Positions 52,001 to 63,600 of a stretch of 64,000 nucleotides of DNA are shown one piece after another; positions within the stretch are counted from its first letter, which is position 1, and every line of letters starts with the position of its first letter. The notes beneath the pieces were generated by a model that ran no database searches, was not told the DNA's origin, and saw only the letters and a program-made list of their open reading frames with translations. The stretch comes from Plantago major. Lineage: Eukaryota; Streptophyta; Magnoliopsida; Lamiales; Plantaginaceae. The stretch is taken from contig CM048841.1 of assembly GCA_026545765.1 (NCBI GenBank), forward strand, positions 90,039,419 to 90,103,418, written 5' to 3'. The translations under genes were made by a program, and so were the position numbers.

Positions 52001-52105
52001 TGAGTTTTAGGATGTCCTAAACGATCATGCCAGAGAGAAGACGCCAAAGTCGTGAAGGTCAAGGCGTGGGGAAGGAGTTGGTGGTAGTAAGAGGATAAAG
52101 GCCCC
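49093..52105 (-). mobile_element. Ty1/Copia retrotransposon, 5'-truncated and mutated
   Basis: The minus-strand pol domains run in Copia order: GAG-pre-integrase, integrase, reverse transcriptase, RNase H. gag and protease are missing; the copy begins abruptly near 52105. Downstream of RNase H a short LTR-like stretch (49263-49093 on the minus strand, TGTGATAGATTATG to CATTCTTTCA) may be the 3' LTR. No 5' LTR is present. Confidence 0.9.
49285..52062 (-). pseudogene. Copia pol polyprotein, broken
   Basis: Integrase zinc-binding region (LWHDRLGHPK, then CRSCILGKHIKLPF), integrase catalytic residues in IIHSDLW, IQCDNGREY and NGKAERKIR, then reverse transcriptase ([22 protein letters not shown]). 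An in-frame TGA at 50479-50481 stands where a Trp is usual, just before [11 protein letters not shown]. After [11 protein letters not shown] the frame is lost near 49642. A short deletion of the early RNase H region follows before it resumes at about 49569 (VYCDNVSAVYLSGNP, KHIEMDIHFVRE, IADIFTKGLP). One nonsense change, a frameshift and a deletion make it inactive. Confidence 0.9.
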
Positions 52106-52347
52106 TGCTATTACATCTCATGATTGCCATCCCGTTTGATCGTCATTTGAGTTGATTATTAATTACTCATAACGATAATAAGAATAATTTAATAAAATCA
52201 TATAATAAAAATTTAATTACTAAATTTTCATTATATAATTTTAATAATTTATTTATTAATATCGCTTAAGAAGAAATTAATAATCAACGCGAAAACGATT
52301 AATCGCTGAAATAGTAAAATGTAACAATTTTTCTGAAATGTTGGGAG
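52106..52347. mobile_element. Stowaway-like MITE, left end missing
   Basis: The right end GAAATGTTGGGAG is followed by TA (52348-52349). The body (TTTCATTATATAATTTTAAT) is nearly identical to that of the MITE at 54151. The left end is missing, next to the truncated Copia 5' end. Confidence 0.55.
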
Positions 52348-52428
52348 TATTATCTATCACCCCCGAGTCGAGTCGGCGAGAAAATTATAGACTATTTTTA
52401 CGACCATGTGGTCTAATTTGCAATAGCT

Positions 52429-52535
52429 AGCCCAAGAAATGGAAAGTCCATGTTGTCCAACTTGCAATGGCTAGCCCACGTAATAAAGCCCAGTCAAAAA
52501 CCCTAAACCCTAGCATCCTAACCTCAGCTATTTAA
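52429..52535 (+). promoter_or_regulatory. Telo-box and site II promoter
   Basis: Three AGCCCA (site II, TGGGCT inverted) elements at 52429-52434, 52473-52478 and 52487-52492 are followed by two overlapping telo-boxes AAACCCTA (52498-52505, 52505-52512) and a TATA-like CTATTTAA (52528-52535). In plants this pairing marks promoters of snoRNA and ribosomal protein genes. No ribosomal protein frame follows. Confidence 0.75.
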
Positions 52536-52851
52536 CTCAATCCCATACACTTCTCTCTCCCATCAACCATCTCTCTAAAATCACTATTCATTGAAACTCA
52601 ATTTCACTTTCTGCATATTTGATTTCATCAATTTCGTATGACGATCATGTCGTTTCTGTTGCCTCAGTGAAATCCTATGTTTGATTCATTGATTTCGGAT
52701 TTCTGGATTTTATCATAAATTCAGAGGCAGAGATTTACGGCAGGTAGTTGAGTCACTTCGCTTCAGTCAAACAAGCGCAGCGAATATTGCTCTTGCTAAA
52801 TTCATCCCTTTGATTGCTTTATTTTACGAGCTTCTGCTGTATTTTTTGTTC

Positions 52852-52926
52852 TTCCTATGATGCTTGAAATCTTTGAGACCTGATTGTCAAATGTGATGAC
52901 AACTACAAGCATGGATTCTGAGGATA
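52852..52926 (+). ncRNA. C/D-box snoRNA, predicted to guide 18S rRNA methylation
   Basis: C box ATGATGC (52857-52863), D' box CTGA (52880-52883), C' box TGATGA (52894-52899) and D box CTGA (52918-52921) are correctly spaced; a TCCT/AGGA stem (52853-52856 with 52921-52924) closes the ends. The 12 bases before D' (AATCTTTGAGAC) are perfectly complementary to GUCUCAAAGAUU near the 5' end of 18S rRNA. By the D'+5 rule the 2'-O-methylation would fall on the C before AAAG, position 38 in plant 18S by my count from memory. Bases before D (ACAAGCAT) also complement the adjoining AUGCUUGU of 18S. I cannot name the orthologue. Confidence 0.75.
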
Positions 52927-52979
52927 GCATTTTCAATTTATTGTTTATTTTTAATACAACTGTGAAAACAGGTTATAGA

Positions 52980-53066
52980 TAGAAATGATGATTGCACTGG
53001 GCTCTGAGCAGGTTTATTAATCTGCTTTTTGATGGATAATGCAGCCTAGAAAGCTATATCTGATTT
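52980..53066 (+). ncRNA. Weaker C/D-box snoRNA candidate
   Basis: ATGATGA at 52985 (C), CTGA near 53002 (D'), TGATGG near 53029 (C') and CTGA near 53060 (D), with a possible GAAA/TTTT end pairing. No guide match to rRNA was recognised from memory. It follows the first snoRNA by about 60 bp. Confidence 0.35.
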
Positions 53067-53183
53067 TTTTTGCATTTTGCTTCTCTTTTTTATTTTTAAA
53101 TGTTTTTGTTGGGGATTTGATGGATGTGATGAATATTTCCCCAGATGAATCGAAGCTGAAATTACTGAGCGCTATTTTTGAGT

Positions 53184-53250
53184 TTTTCACCCTTTGTGGT
53201 GAAAATCCAAGCCAGATATTCTGATCCATCTCCAATTTACCCCAGTTTTA
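53184..53250 (+). repeat. Hairpin-bearing block (copy 1)
   Basis: TTTTTCACCCTTTGTGGTGAAAA can fold as a stem-loop and is followed by CAGATATTCTGATCCATCTCC. A similar block lies at 53704-53770. Confidence 0.6.
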
Positions 53251-53703
53251 TTATTATTATCATCAATTTGAAAATTGTGTTTTGGATTGTGCTTGTGCAT
53301 TTTAGCTGAAGAAATCAAGAATTAGTAAAAGCAGCAAGTTCAGCTTCTTGATTGGCATCGCTACAGTCGATCCAATCAATTATTTACTCATAACTTGCGA
53401 CATGGAATTACCAGTTACACTCGCCTGAATCTGATTTTCTGATTTTTCAGGCCCTTTAAATACTGGCACATCTCTTCGGCTAATTCCATCCTCAATTATT
53501 TTTCTCATCTCTTGTTTATGTTGGTCTACTTTTATAGCAAACGCACTCTGTCCCAAATCTTACCTGTGTTTTGAGGCAATTTCTTCGTTTGCTAAATTGA
53601 TTAGAATTTTTTTCTAATTATTTCCAATTAACTCATCCTTTTGATCATTCATATTCATGATCATTTTGGACACATGGTTGGATTACATTTTTTTACACTA
53701 TTT

Positions 53704-53770
53704 TAGATTTCTCACCCTCTGGTGAAAATCGAATTCAGATTTTCTGATCCATCTCCAGTTTAGCCCAGTC
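53704..53770 (+). repeat. Hairpin-bearing block (copy 2)
   Basis: TTTCTCACCCTCTGGTGAAAA followed by CAGATTTTCTGATCCATCTCC; same order as copy 1 with several changes. Non-coding. Confidence 0.6.
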
Positions 53771-53800
53771 TTTACTTTCATTATTATTGAGATCCAAGAC

Positions 53801-54150
53801 ACCTATTTTGCTCTTGCCCCAGTACACCAAAACCAAATCGAGGAACCGGAATCTGTCAAAAGTATCTAATATAAATGTAACCACGGGTCTTATTATTGAA
53901 CATGAGATGGACAGCATTTTAGTAGAAATGCAAAGTGATATAGGTACCAAAAGAAGTTCGAAAAGAAATGTTAAATTTCAAAAGGTTAATAAACTACTCC
54001 ATAAAAACGTTTTACCTTTTCTCATTAAAATTTATTAAAGAGGTCATGTGTTGTCAAATAAGTTGTTTTTTATTTCATGCTTCACCGTCTACTAAATGTT
54101 CATAGGTGGAAATTTGAATTACAATTTTTTTTGAATAAACTAATTATTTA
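53801..54150. other. Intergenic DNA, no gene seen
   Basis: A short plus-strand frame here has no family resemblance. Confidence 0.35.
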
Positions 54151-54395
54151 CTCCCTCAATTTCAGAGAAAGTGTAGCATTTTAACTTTAACCGGTCAACT
54201 ATCTTCAAGTTTAACCACAAATTAATCATAAACGATAATAGTAAATAATTTAATGAAATCATATAATAAAAATTTAATTATTAAATTTTCATTATATAAT
54301 TTTAATAATTTATTTATTAATATCTTTTAAGAGTAAATTGTGGTCAAACGCGTAGACAGTTGACTGCAGAATAGTAAAATGTAACACTCTCATGT
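54151..54395. mobile_element. Stowaway-like MITE, right end decayed
   Basis: Left end CTCCCTCAATTTCAGAGAAA preceded by TA (54149-54150). The body shares more than 80 bp with the MITE ending at 52347. The right terminal repeat is not intact. Confidence 0.6.
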
Positions 54396-54657
54396 AATTT
54401 AAAATTCTCTTTAACAAATTGGGCTAGAATTCAAATTTTGTACTTTTTTTTAAACTTTTGTTGTTTTTTGTAACTTGAACGTATTTTCATTATCCCAAAA
54501 CAATTACAAAGTAAAAGGTGATCCGTAAAACGATCCAGTCTGAAACACCAAAACTAGAATACTATGTAATACTATTCTGCCATCAAGTACCCAACATGGG
54601 TCTTTAGTTCAGGAATTGTTCAAGCCCTATATACAAGTATGTCTATAATCTTCTGGG

Positions 54658-57600
54658 CTATTCTATTATTTCCTGGAATTCCAGGATTTCTCTCAAAACA
54701 ATGTTCGTTTCTAAAAATCCAGGTTTCATACACGGTTTAGTAAAAGCGAGCTTGAGTAATTTGGCCCGCCACCCTTTACCTCGAGTTTGCCTCAGAATCC
54801 ATAGGATCTCAGCAGACCAATCTCGTGGTGTATGTTGTACCTTAAGCCAGTTGATTAATTCCTTCCAGATTGCGCAAGTGATATGACAGTCGAAGAACAG
54901 GTGATTTTGCGTTTCTACTTGCGGACAGAAGCAGCAACCTGCTGTAGCTAATAATCCGAATCTGTTTAGCCTTTCTCTGGTAGCTAATCGCTCATTACAT
55001 GATGTCCATAAGACCATTTGAGATCTTGGTCTTGCCACATTCTTGTAGAATATTGATCTCCATGGTACCAAGTTTACGTCTCCTTGTAATCCTCTATATA
55101 TGAGACCAGTTTCAAATTTAGGAAGGTGCAGCATTGCATTCCAGACTTGGTTTTGTTGCGTGAGTGGTCTGCAATTCAGAATTCCCTTGAAAATCCAGGA
55201 GCACGACTTTGGAGCATCTGCAGTCATCATACTCTCTTGCGGCATATAATATATATGAACCAATTTGACCCAAAGATTATCTTGTTTGCGACAGAGATTC
55301 CATAGTAACTTCATCAAGCAAGCTTTGTTCCACTCTTGCAACGCAATAATCTGCAATCCCCTTTCGACTTGGGCATACAAATTTCTCCCATGCTACCGGG
55401 CTTTTCTTGTGATAGAATCACTGTTAGACCACAGAAAGGATCTGCATATTGCTTCAATGTTTTGTAACACACCCTTGGGAAGAGGAAAGCATTGCAACCA
55501 GTAGTTGGCGACAACAAACAAGACGCTCTTTATTAGTTGAACTCTGCCAGCATAGCTGAGTAATTTTGCACTCCAATGCTTGATTCTTGCCACTATCTTT
55601 TCAATCAATGGTTGACATTGTAGTACAGTGAGCTTCTTACTAGTAAGGGCAACTCCCAAATACCGGAATGACAGTGCTCCTTCATTGAAACCTGTGAGCT
55701 GATGTATTTCTGCCTTCACTTCATCAGATACGGCACCATAATAAATGTGGCATTTAGCCGGATTTACTTTGAGTCCCGTAGCCCTGGAGAATCCGTGGAA
55801 CATATCCATGACTAGTTTAACTGAGCCTACATCACCTCTCGAGAAAAATAGTAGATCATCTGCAAAGCTGAGGTTTATTATATTCAAATTCTCACATCTA
55901 GCATGGAAGTTATAATCAGGGATGTTCTTCAAATCTTGTAAGACCCTGTAAAGGTACTCCATAACCAACACAAAAAGTAGGGGACAGATGGGATCTCTCT
56001 GTCTTAATCCCCTCTTAGCCTTTAAACAAGTCGAGGTTGTGCCATTGATCATATACCTGTCAGACACTGTAGTTACACAGATCATAATCCAGTTAATAAA
56101 CTTTGGTGGGAAACCAAGTTCGCTCAATATGCTTTCTAGAGCGCACCATTCCACAGTATCATACGCTTTTTGAAGGTCCATTTGCATCATGCATTTGGGA
56201 GCCCCATTCTTTCTATTGTATCCCCGCATTATTTCATAGGCCAGCAAGATGTGGTTATGAATATGCTGTCCTGGTGTAAAGGCAGCTTGACTCTCGTGCA
56301 CAAGGTCAGGCAGTATAACTTGCTCAGTCTATTGGTAAGTATCTTAGACACAATCTTGTAGAGGGTGGTGCAACAAGAAATGGGTCGAAAGTCCTTAACC
56401 ATTCTAGCATCCGCAACTTTGGGTATTAGAGTTACTATGCTGCAATTGACCGCAGCATACATCCTTCCATGTTCAAAAAATTCCTGTACCGCTTTCACCA
56501 CATCATGCTCTATAATTCCCCAGGTTGCTTTAAAAAATTTCGCATTGTACCCATCTAATCCAGGGGCTTTAAGATCACCAATACCATTCAATGCATCCTG
56601 AATTTCCAGTCTAGTGACAGGGCGAATCAAGGATTCAGCGTGCTCGCAGCATACCTGTGGCCCATTGCGCATGACAGTAATGTCAATACCCTCTATACGT
56701 GTTGCAGCAGTACCCACCAGGTCTTTATAAAACTCCAGTACTTCATGTTCAATTTCATGATGGTTTGTCACAATGGTGCCATCATTTTTTTTTTTTGATA
56801 CAGTTCATACCTGAATTGCGATTCTTTTCCTTTACAGTTGCATGAAAGTACGAGTTATTACCATCTCCCAACCGAATCCAATCAATCTTTGATTGTTGTT
56901 GCAACAAAAGTTCTTCCATGTCATTCCAATGAAGAACATCCGTAGTGCAATGTTTTACCTGTTCAATGAGATTCACATTCATGCGATCAGCAAGCAAATA
57001 TTCTTGTGCCGTTTTTAATCTAGCTCTGGCTTGTTCCAGTGTATCCCGCACCCCATAGAATTTCTTTTGCATTTGTTGTATCACAGGTTGGAGATTACGT
57101 AATTTTTGCCAAACTACAAACATACTACGCCCATCAACAGGGTCCATCCACTTCGCCTATACCATAGCCAAGAACTCTGGCAATTCGATCACACCATTTA
57201 TAAATTTGAAGTTTCTTCGTGGTGGCCTCTGGATCTCAATCAATTTTAGCCGTAATAAAGCATGGTCTGAGACACTAGCATCAACTATTTCGACTTGTAA
57301 ATGGCTAAAGGCTTGTAACCAGGTCATATTACCTAAAACTTAATCTATTTTTGAATATATCGGATCAGCAGTGTGTTTATTGTGCCATGTATAGTGGTCT
57401 CCAATGCTATCCACCTCAAACAATTCAACTATGTCCATCATACTAACCAGGTCGGAATATTCATTCGGGTGTACAGTTGAGCCTCCGATTCGATCCTGTG
57501 AAGTAAGAACATTATTGAAGTCTCCCATTAGCATCCACCTTTCAGATCTGTGTTGTTGTATGTTCTCAAGTTTCAGCCATAATCTTTTCCGGTCTTCAAG

Positions 57601-57905
57601 TTGGTTAAGAGCATAGATTGCAGTGAACCAAGTAATGAAGGTCCCATCAATTCCAGATAACTTACAATGCAAATATTGAGCATCACCTTCCATAGCTTGA
57701 ATGTGGACTTTGGTAGAATCCCAAAGAATCCAAATCCGTCCATTCGCATGATAGCTATAGTTATCAATATAACTCCAACTACCTCCCAATTTGTCACGTA
57801 TTTTTTTGCTTTTTTCTTGTTTAACTCTAGTTTTCTACTAGGATAGCTACATAAATCTTGAGTGCTCGGAGACGGGAGCCAATCTCCTTAACTTTAGCTA
57901 TCTTA
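54658..57905 (-). pseudogene. LINE ORF2 (endonuclease, RT, zf-RVT), broken
   Basis: The endonuclease part is at 57905-57340 (ALNQLEDRK, MGDFNNVLTSQDRIGG, HYTWHNKHTADPIYSKID). A stop precedes the next block (57147-56782), then the frame continues at 56771 as reverse transcriptase: APGLDGYNAKFF, TLIPKVADARMVKDFRPIS. After a frameshift near 56.30 kb come QMDLQKAYDTVEW, RGLRQRDPICPLLF and the catalytic LSFADDLLFFSRGD. A further break near 55.39 kb leads to the C-terminal zinc-binding part (54658-55380; CCFCPQVETQNHLFFDC). The catalytic FADD is intact but the frame is broken at least three times. Confidence 0.9.
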
Positions 57906-57930
57906 TTGCACCCGCTTACATTCCACGATA

Positions 57931-59190
57931 CTATAATGGGACTTTGTCTTGAATCACCTCGGAACCAATCTCATTCCTAAGTGATGCAAAACCGTTTTGG
58001 CAAAGAATCTGTCCAGAGTTAATATCCATAGAGTGTTGTGCTGTCATACTTTCCTTCCCCTTGCCATTACTTCTCTTCGAATTCTCTATAGTCATCCAAC
58101 CTTCTGTATCCAAATTATTAGGCGCTGAAGAGGTGGCCTTAGAAGGTGTATTGATAGTTGGCGCAGGGTGGGAAATAGGCTGCGAAGATTGACCCACAGT
58201 CGAGTTCTCAACTCCTGGCCGATGATCCGCATGAACTTGCCACTGCTGCACTTTTTTCTTCTTGGGTGCAGCTTTGTTTTGTGGTTTGCAAATATATCCA
58301 ACTTTCTGACAAGGTTCACAAAAACACTGGTTTCCATTCATACGCGACTGGTTGCTGAAAGATCACCCCTTTCTCATCTTTGATACTTATACTCTCTCGC
58401 AGTTTTGTGGTGATATCTACTTCTACAAACAATCTAGCATAAGAAATCCTCAGTTTGTGCGCAGTACATTCATCTGTAAATAATGGTTTTCCAAGTGCGC
58501 TTCCAATCTTTCCCAAACTCGATGCTCCCCATAGATGCAATGGAAGTTGTGGCAGTTTAACCCAAATTGGTACAGTACGCAGCATATCATCCTTGAGGCA
58601 TAACCCACTAACCCATTTACGAATAAACATTGTCATGTTATAGATCGTATAAGGTCCCTTGCTCAATACAGTATCTCTATCATCAATTGTCTGGAACTTG
58701 AGTAAAAAATATCCTTCCTCATTGTAGAATATGTCCGGCAACGCAACAAAGTTCCAGAATTTGATCATGTATTATTTAACACTATTCATGGTCAGATCAC
58801 CTCCTAGCACATACATGATAAGGCTTGATTCCCAGAACTTCTTCTCAGACTCTACATCAGATTCATCAATTGTAATCTCAATATCTCCATTCACAATAGT
58901 AGGAGCTGAGAAATTTATAGCTAAACCCCTCGATTTGACCCTGTTTCCACTAATGATATCCGTCCATAGCCTAGGGGATTGTACTTCATCCTCAATTCGT
59001 TTCAGATTCTGATCCCCAGATTCAGGGATCGCCTCTGTTTCTTCAGCATCCGGAGATTCCTGTTGTAACCTCTCATCAGATTGCTCCAAATCCGTCTGTT
59101 GCCCAATTCGCTTTCCAATTCCTCTTCTTGTGCGGCAGCCTCCTCACGGTGGATATCCCGTGATTCACTACTCGACACAAAATACACCTG
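57931..59190 (-). pseudogene. LINE ORF1 (DUF4283-like), broken
   Basis: Frame pieces run from an acidic N-terminus (VYFVSSSESRDIHREEAAAQ) with a frameshift near 59.09 kb, through SPRLWTDIISGNR. An in-frame stop interrupts VK-YMIKFWNFV near 58773. The DUF4283-like part follows (PIWVKLPQLPLHLWG, ALGKPLFTDECTAHKLRISY). The zinc knuckle has decayed to CEPCQKVGYIC, with Tyr where the His should be. It ends at 57931. Confidence 0.85.
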
Positions 59191-59200
59191 GTAAAAAGAA

Positions 59201-60690
59201 AATGAAAAAGGATATGCTCCCTTTGTAGAAGCTTAACTTCCATTTCGAATTTATATATACAAGGGAAATATTTGTGGTGACTACGTTGCAAAAGTTTGAC
59301 TATAAAAAGTCAAAGTGAAAAACTATTCCCGGAGGAAGTAATAGAATAGAAGAACAAGAACGAATGGAAATTCACTTCGGGATTTTGAAATCTTATTTTT
59401 AGTAACATACTATTATTAGTAAATAAACAATAAGATGGAGAGTGGAGACAACATGATCTTTCTAACTAATCGTGTAAAAGTTTTCATGGGTGTAATTGAG
59501 TTTTAAGACTGAAATATATAAATGATTAAAAATATATATAAAATTTAAAATCGAATGAATAAAGTAAAATTGAATTATAAAATTATAAAAGTTAAAATTG
59601 AATGAATAAAGTAAAGGGTAAAATTGAATGAATAAAATAAGAGGTAAGTTGTTCATTTAAATTAGATTGGGACGGAGGGAATAAAACTAAAGGAACATAG
59701 GAAAACAAGCAGTGAAATCCCTACCGGTTCCATCTGACAGTGTTGCGGAGTGGTACTGTGGATTTAAAAACATTAATTTGTCCCTCACTAATGCACGTCT
59801 CTTTCAATACTTTGTGATTAAAGAGATATTTTACTGATTAACTAATTTAAGAGGGTTATACGGGCAGTTTTTGTATTTTTGGTTCAAGTTCTAAGCGTGC
59901 ATTTTCAGTAATGAAAATTGCACAGATAAGACTGCGGAGTTCAGATGGAGGATGACTTCTTGTCTAGCAATTTGATATTGCATTGAAAAAGGAACTGTTG
60001 AGGGTTTTGACATTGATTCAATCACTAACGATTTTGAGAAGATGAAGAGACGTAGAGTATGATTTTCACATAAATGGATCGTTTATTCTTTTTTGGTTTG
60101 CTTTTATCATGATGTGGTTCTTTTTTTCCTTTCATTTTACTTGAATATTCATATTTAAATATGTATGATAAATTTGGTGTAAACAATATTGATTCAACCC
60201 GGTCCGTCCCACCCGAACCCGACCTTACTAAATTACATATTTTACCCGTGTTATAATACTTCGCCACCCCCACTTTCAAATCCAGGCTCCGTCCCTGATG
60301 GAATAGATTATGCTAAAGAATGACATGCAAACATTGCCCCCTATCTTATTGACTTTCACCAAAACGAACGCATGATTAGTGGGTTTCACTAATCTAGTCT
60401 AGTACCTTGTGAATAAATCTGAGATGAGATGGTTTATGCTGCACAATTCTCGCTATCTCACATTCTCACTCCAGTATAACAGGATATACAGTAGAAAAAT
60501 GAGCAATTTTAAACCAGTTATGAAAATCCTGTAAATACTCTGCCTTGCAAGAATTCAGAAAAGCCGGTCAAGAAGTTGACAAATTTCCTATCAAAAACTT
60601 TTTTACAGTACAAATCAGCCTATAGATCATGTATAACTGTTGTATTCGGGAAAACATCTAACCTACGGAGCTGAGAAAGAAGCAAAAAGC
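59201..60690. other. Intergenic DNA with decayed MITE ends
   Basis: CCCGGAGGAAGTAATAG near 59328 and GATTGGGACGGAGGGAATA near 59665 look like isolated Stowaway-type ends without partners. No gene or RNA recognised; the right part is the 3' flank of the next gene. Confidence 0.4.
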
Positions 60691-63600
60691 TTAGCGGGCA
60701 GGAGATGCAAAGAAAATGACAGCAAAATAAACAAAAAATCCAGCTAGAAGAATTCCGGCATAGATATAGTTCTGTGAAGAGTGGGTGGGGAATTTGTATT
60801 CAATGCTACAGCATTTCATTTTCTCCCTCTCGCTCGTCAATACATGATCAACATACCTGCAAAGTTATAATTATAAATTGCTGTTAAGATTATGATCAAT
60901 CAAGAGGGTAGACATTTTATTACTGGCCGTCCAGGAAAGGTTACTATTTTTCCAGGTATTTCAAAAACAGGATTAAATATTGCATGTAATGAAGACAGTA
61001 TCGATGCAATAAGAGGATTTACAGATCCTTTAAAGAAATCAGTAAAATGGCAAGGAAACTTACTGCTGAGTGAAAATTGAGCTCTGAAGAATATCTGAAC
61101 CATTCACGTGCGCATCTTGTAGTCGATGATCATACAAAAGTGCAGAAAGGTCTACTAGCTGTTCCTCAAGGCTCTGGAAGAAAAAGGACCTAGTATGATT
61201 AGACTAAGCATAAAATGTTTTTGTCGCGCTAAATAGCGATTGTCAGCGACTAGACTTACATCCAAATATTTTTCTAGTCGTTCAACTAATTCATGTGGGA
61301 ATGGTTCTGGTAAATTAGTTCTCTTCTTGTAGAACTTCTCCAACCAGAGCTCAGTGCTCGACTTATTCTTCTTGCCTTTAACAGGTTCACCCAGTGGGGT
61401 TTTCAGGTGTTCTGTAGCAAATTCTTGGACAGCCTGATCAAAGTATCAGTAAGCACAAGAAGTTTTAAGGGAATTATTAACTGAGAGTTGAACAAATCAC
61501 CTCAGATGCATCTCGAATTCGGTGAAGAGCAGAATCAACGCGTGAATATATTGAATTTCTCTGCAGAAGATATTATACAATGAAATTAGTAGTTTTTTAT
61601 TCTTTAAACCTTCCAGCTCCTTGATCTTTGTCTGGTGACTCTGAAGTAGCTTAAAATAAAAATTGGGATGTTATATGTGCAATTTGAGCCAAATCCCAAC
61701 TTTTAATGTTTTATATTGCTCGCATTTACAGATCTGGAAATTTCCTTTCTCCTGCACCAAAACCTTCTAAATTTGACAAGGAGGGGGTTTTGGTGCAAAG
61801 TTTTAAAAAACGATGTGGAAATTTGGAAAAACAAGGAGTGGTCATGTTATATCAGCAATTGCGACAACAAACCCACGTTTCAAATTTAACAGAAATGCCA
61901 TATTTCACCAAAAAAGGAAAAAATATAGATAAGTTTACCAGTGCTGCATCCTGAAGCATTTGACTAATACGAGAAGTGTTTGAAAATGGTCCAAAGGGAT
62001 GGCAACCAGCAGCCAACAGCCAGTTCACCACAGGCCTCTCATGAACATGGGAAGCCTTTTCATAAGGTGCACTCAATCCACCCACTACAGAGGCCAGTCC
62101 TGCTAATATGTGCCTCTGTGCTTGAGATGGTATAGCATGTCTCCTCTCTAGCTCGGAAACATAACTGCCCAAAAGATCAAAAAAAATGTTAGGGAAGAAT
62201 TGCATGTTCATTGTGCGAACAGGGAAAAATAAGATCCTCAGTTTGTTAACCATGTAACACGAATGCCAGAGGCCTCAATACAGACTGCATGCATGATCAA
62301 GGATCAAAAGATATGCTGTGCTGACAGAGCATCAAGCAGACAACTAGGAAGTCAAAGTACAAGGCAGATACCTTAACAACCTACAGAAGGTACACTCATA
62401 CAAGGGAAGAAAGGCTTGCGTTCATTCCAAAGGAGGACCAAAACGACTGGTTAAGAACCTCTCACATATTAAAAAAGAGAATGGGCGCAATTTTGCTGAT
62501 GTAGTTGACTTGACAAGCTTTGAGCATATGTAATTGTAGACCAAAATGGCTGGTTAAGAACCTCTCACGTACTAACAAAGAATGGGCGCAATTTTGCTGA
62601 TGCAATTCACACTTGACAAGCTTGAGCATATGGAATCGGGAAGTGATCACAGAACAGTCATGATACTGGAAATTCATGTAAAGATATAACGGTTGATAAT
62701 ATTGCTGGGAGCTTTAGTTATATTGTGACGATAAATGGTCAGGGCCAGCAAGAAAAACGATTCTTTGAACAAGAAAGGTTCCCTGATTGATTTAGTCATT
62801 TATATTAATACTCCAATACTCCCCCGCACTCGTGGCCGATTTCAACCTCTTTGGGGAGGCCATTCGAGTGGAAATTTAATATGGGGCGGAGATTGTCTCC
62901 ATGGAGATTCGAACCCAGGTTGGGCATGAGCCAGAGGCTCTGATACCATGATAGAATTCCATCTCATCTAAAAGCTCGAACTTCTAGAGAGTTGTGGAAT
63001 TTAGTCATTTATATTAATACTCCAATAATGACTTCCTGTTTGACCCCCTTATGAGGATAAAGTGCATCAAACATTAAGAAACACATAAATGGTAGACCTA
63101 TTTAGATAGCTTCATATAGTGAGTGCATAACATGCATTCTATTAAGGCTCTGATATTCCTTGATGTCAACTTACTTTAGGGTTATCTTCTCACTTTGATG
63201 CTGGAGCACAATAACTACATCGTTACTAGTCCATACAAGACTATCATCCTCCATCATAAGGCCTTCGTCCACATCAGCCAATGATAAAACAAAGCTGGAA
63301 TCAGGAAATATATCAGTCCCTTGCAATATTGACCATTTTGGACAAAGTAAAGCTTAACAGAGGGATAATTATCACACATTACAACTATCTATCAGAGAGA
63401 TACCGTAGTATGTTACTATCAAGTATACTAATTAATTGAACAAATTCATTGATATAGATCAATTTACTCACACTGGGACAACTCTAGTTCCATAAGTTCG
63501 ATACAGATCCCCTTGCTTCCTCTTTTGTAGTTTCTTCTTTATATCTTTATGACGTTTGGAACCATAAGAAGCCCAAAGAGGTTTATGCTTTAGCAGTGAA

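Larger units (their letters stand above)
52555..53800 (+). ncRNA. Probable non-coding snoRNA host transcript
   Basis: Downstream of the telo-box promoter there is no coding sequence with a recognisable family over 1.2 kb; the longest frame (53039-53224) is a chance-like 61 codons. The region does contain one good C/D snoRNA, one weaker one, and two similar hairpin-bearing blocks about 520 bp apart. The layout fits a polycistronic snoRNA precursor, or a host gene with intronic snoRNAs, which is common in plants. The 3' end is unknown. Confidence 0.5.
54470..59200 (-). mobile_element. L1-type LINE retrotransposon, near full length, decayed
   Basis: A minus-strand LINE with ORF1 (about 59190-57931), endonuclease (57900-57340), and reverse transcriptase with C-terminal zinc-binding domain (57147-54658). 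An A-rich 3' end lies near 54.47 kb (TTTTTTGTAACTTGAACG on the plus strand). It is the same family as the LINE at 1-3361: shared blocks include LWTDII-GNR, PIW-KLPQLPLHLWG, and TTLYKI-SKILTNRLSK. Several frameshifts and stops make it inactive. Confidence 0.93.

Noticed and set aside
53039..53224. 61-codon hydrophobic frame in the snoRNA locus
   Set aside because: It is short, overlaps the candidate snoRNA and hairpin block, and has no recognisable family; more likely chance.
61706..61954. 82-codon plus-strand frame over the membrane-protein gene
   Set aside because: It lies in an intron and overlaps an exon on the opposite strand; a small inverted repeat (GCACCAAAACC / GGTTTTGGTGC) is all it shows.
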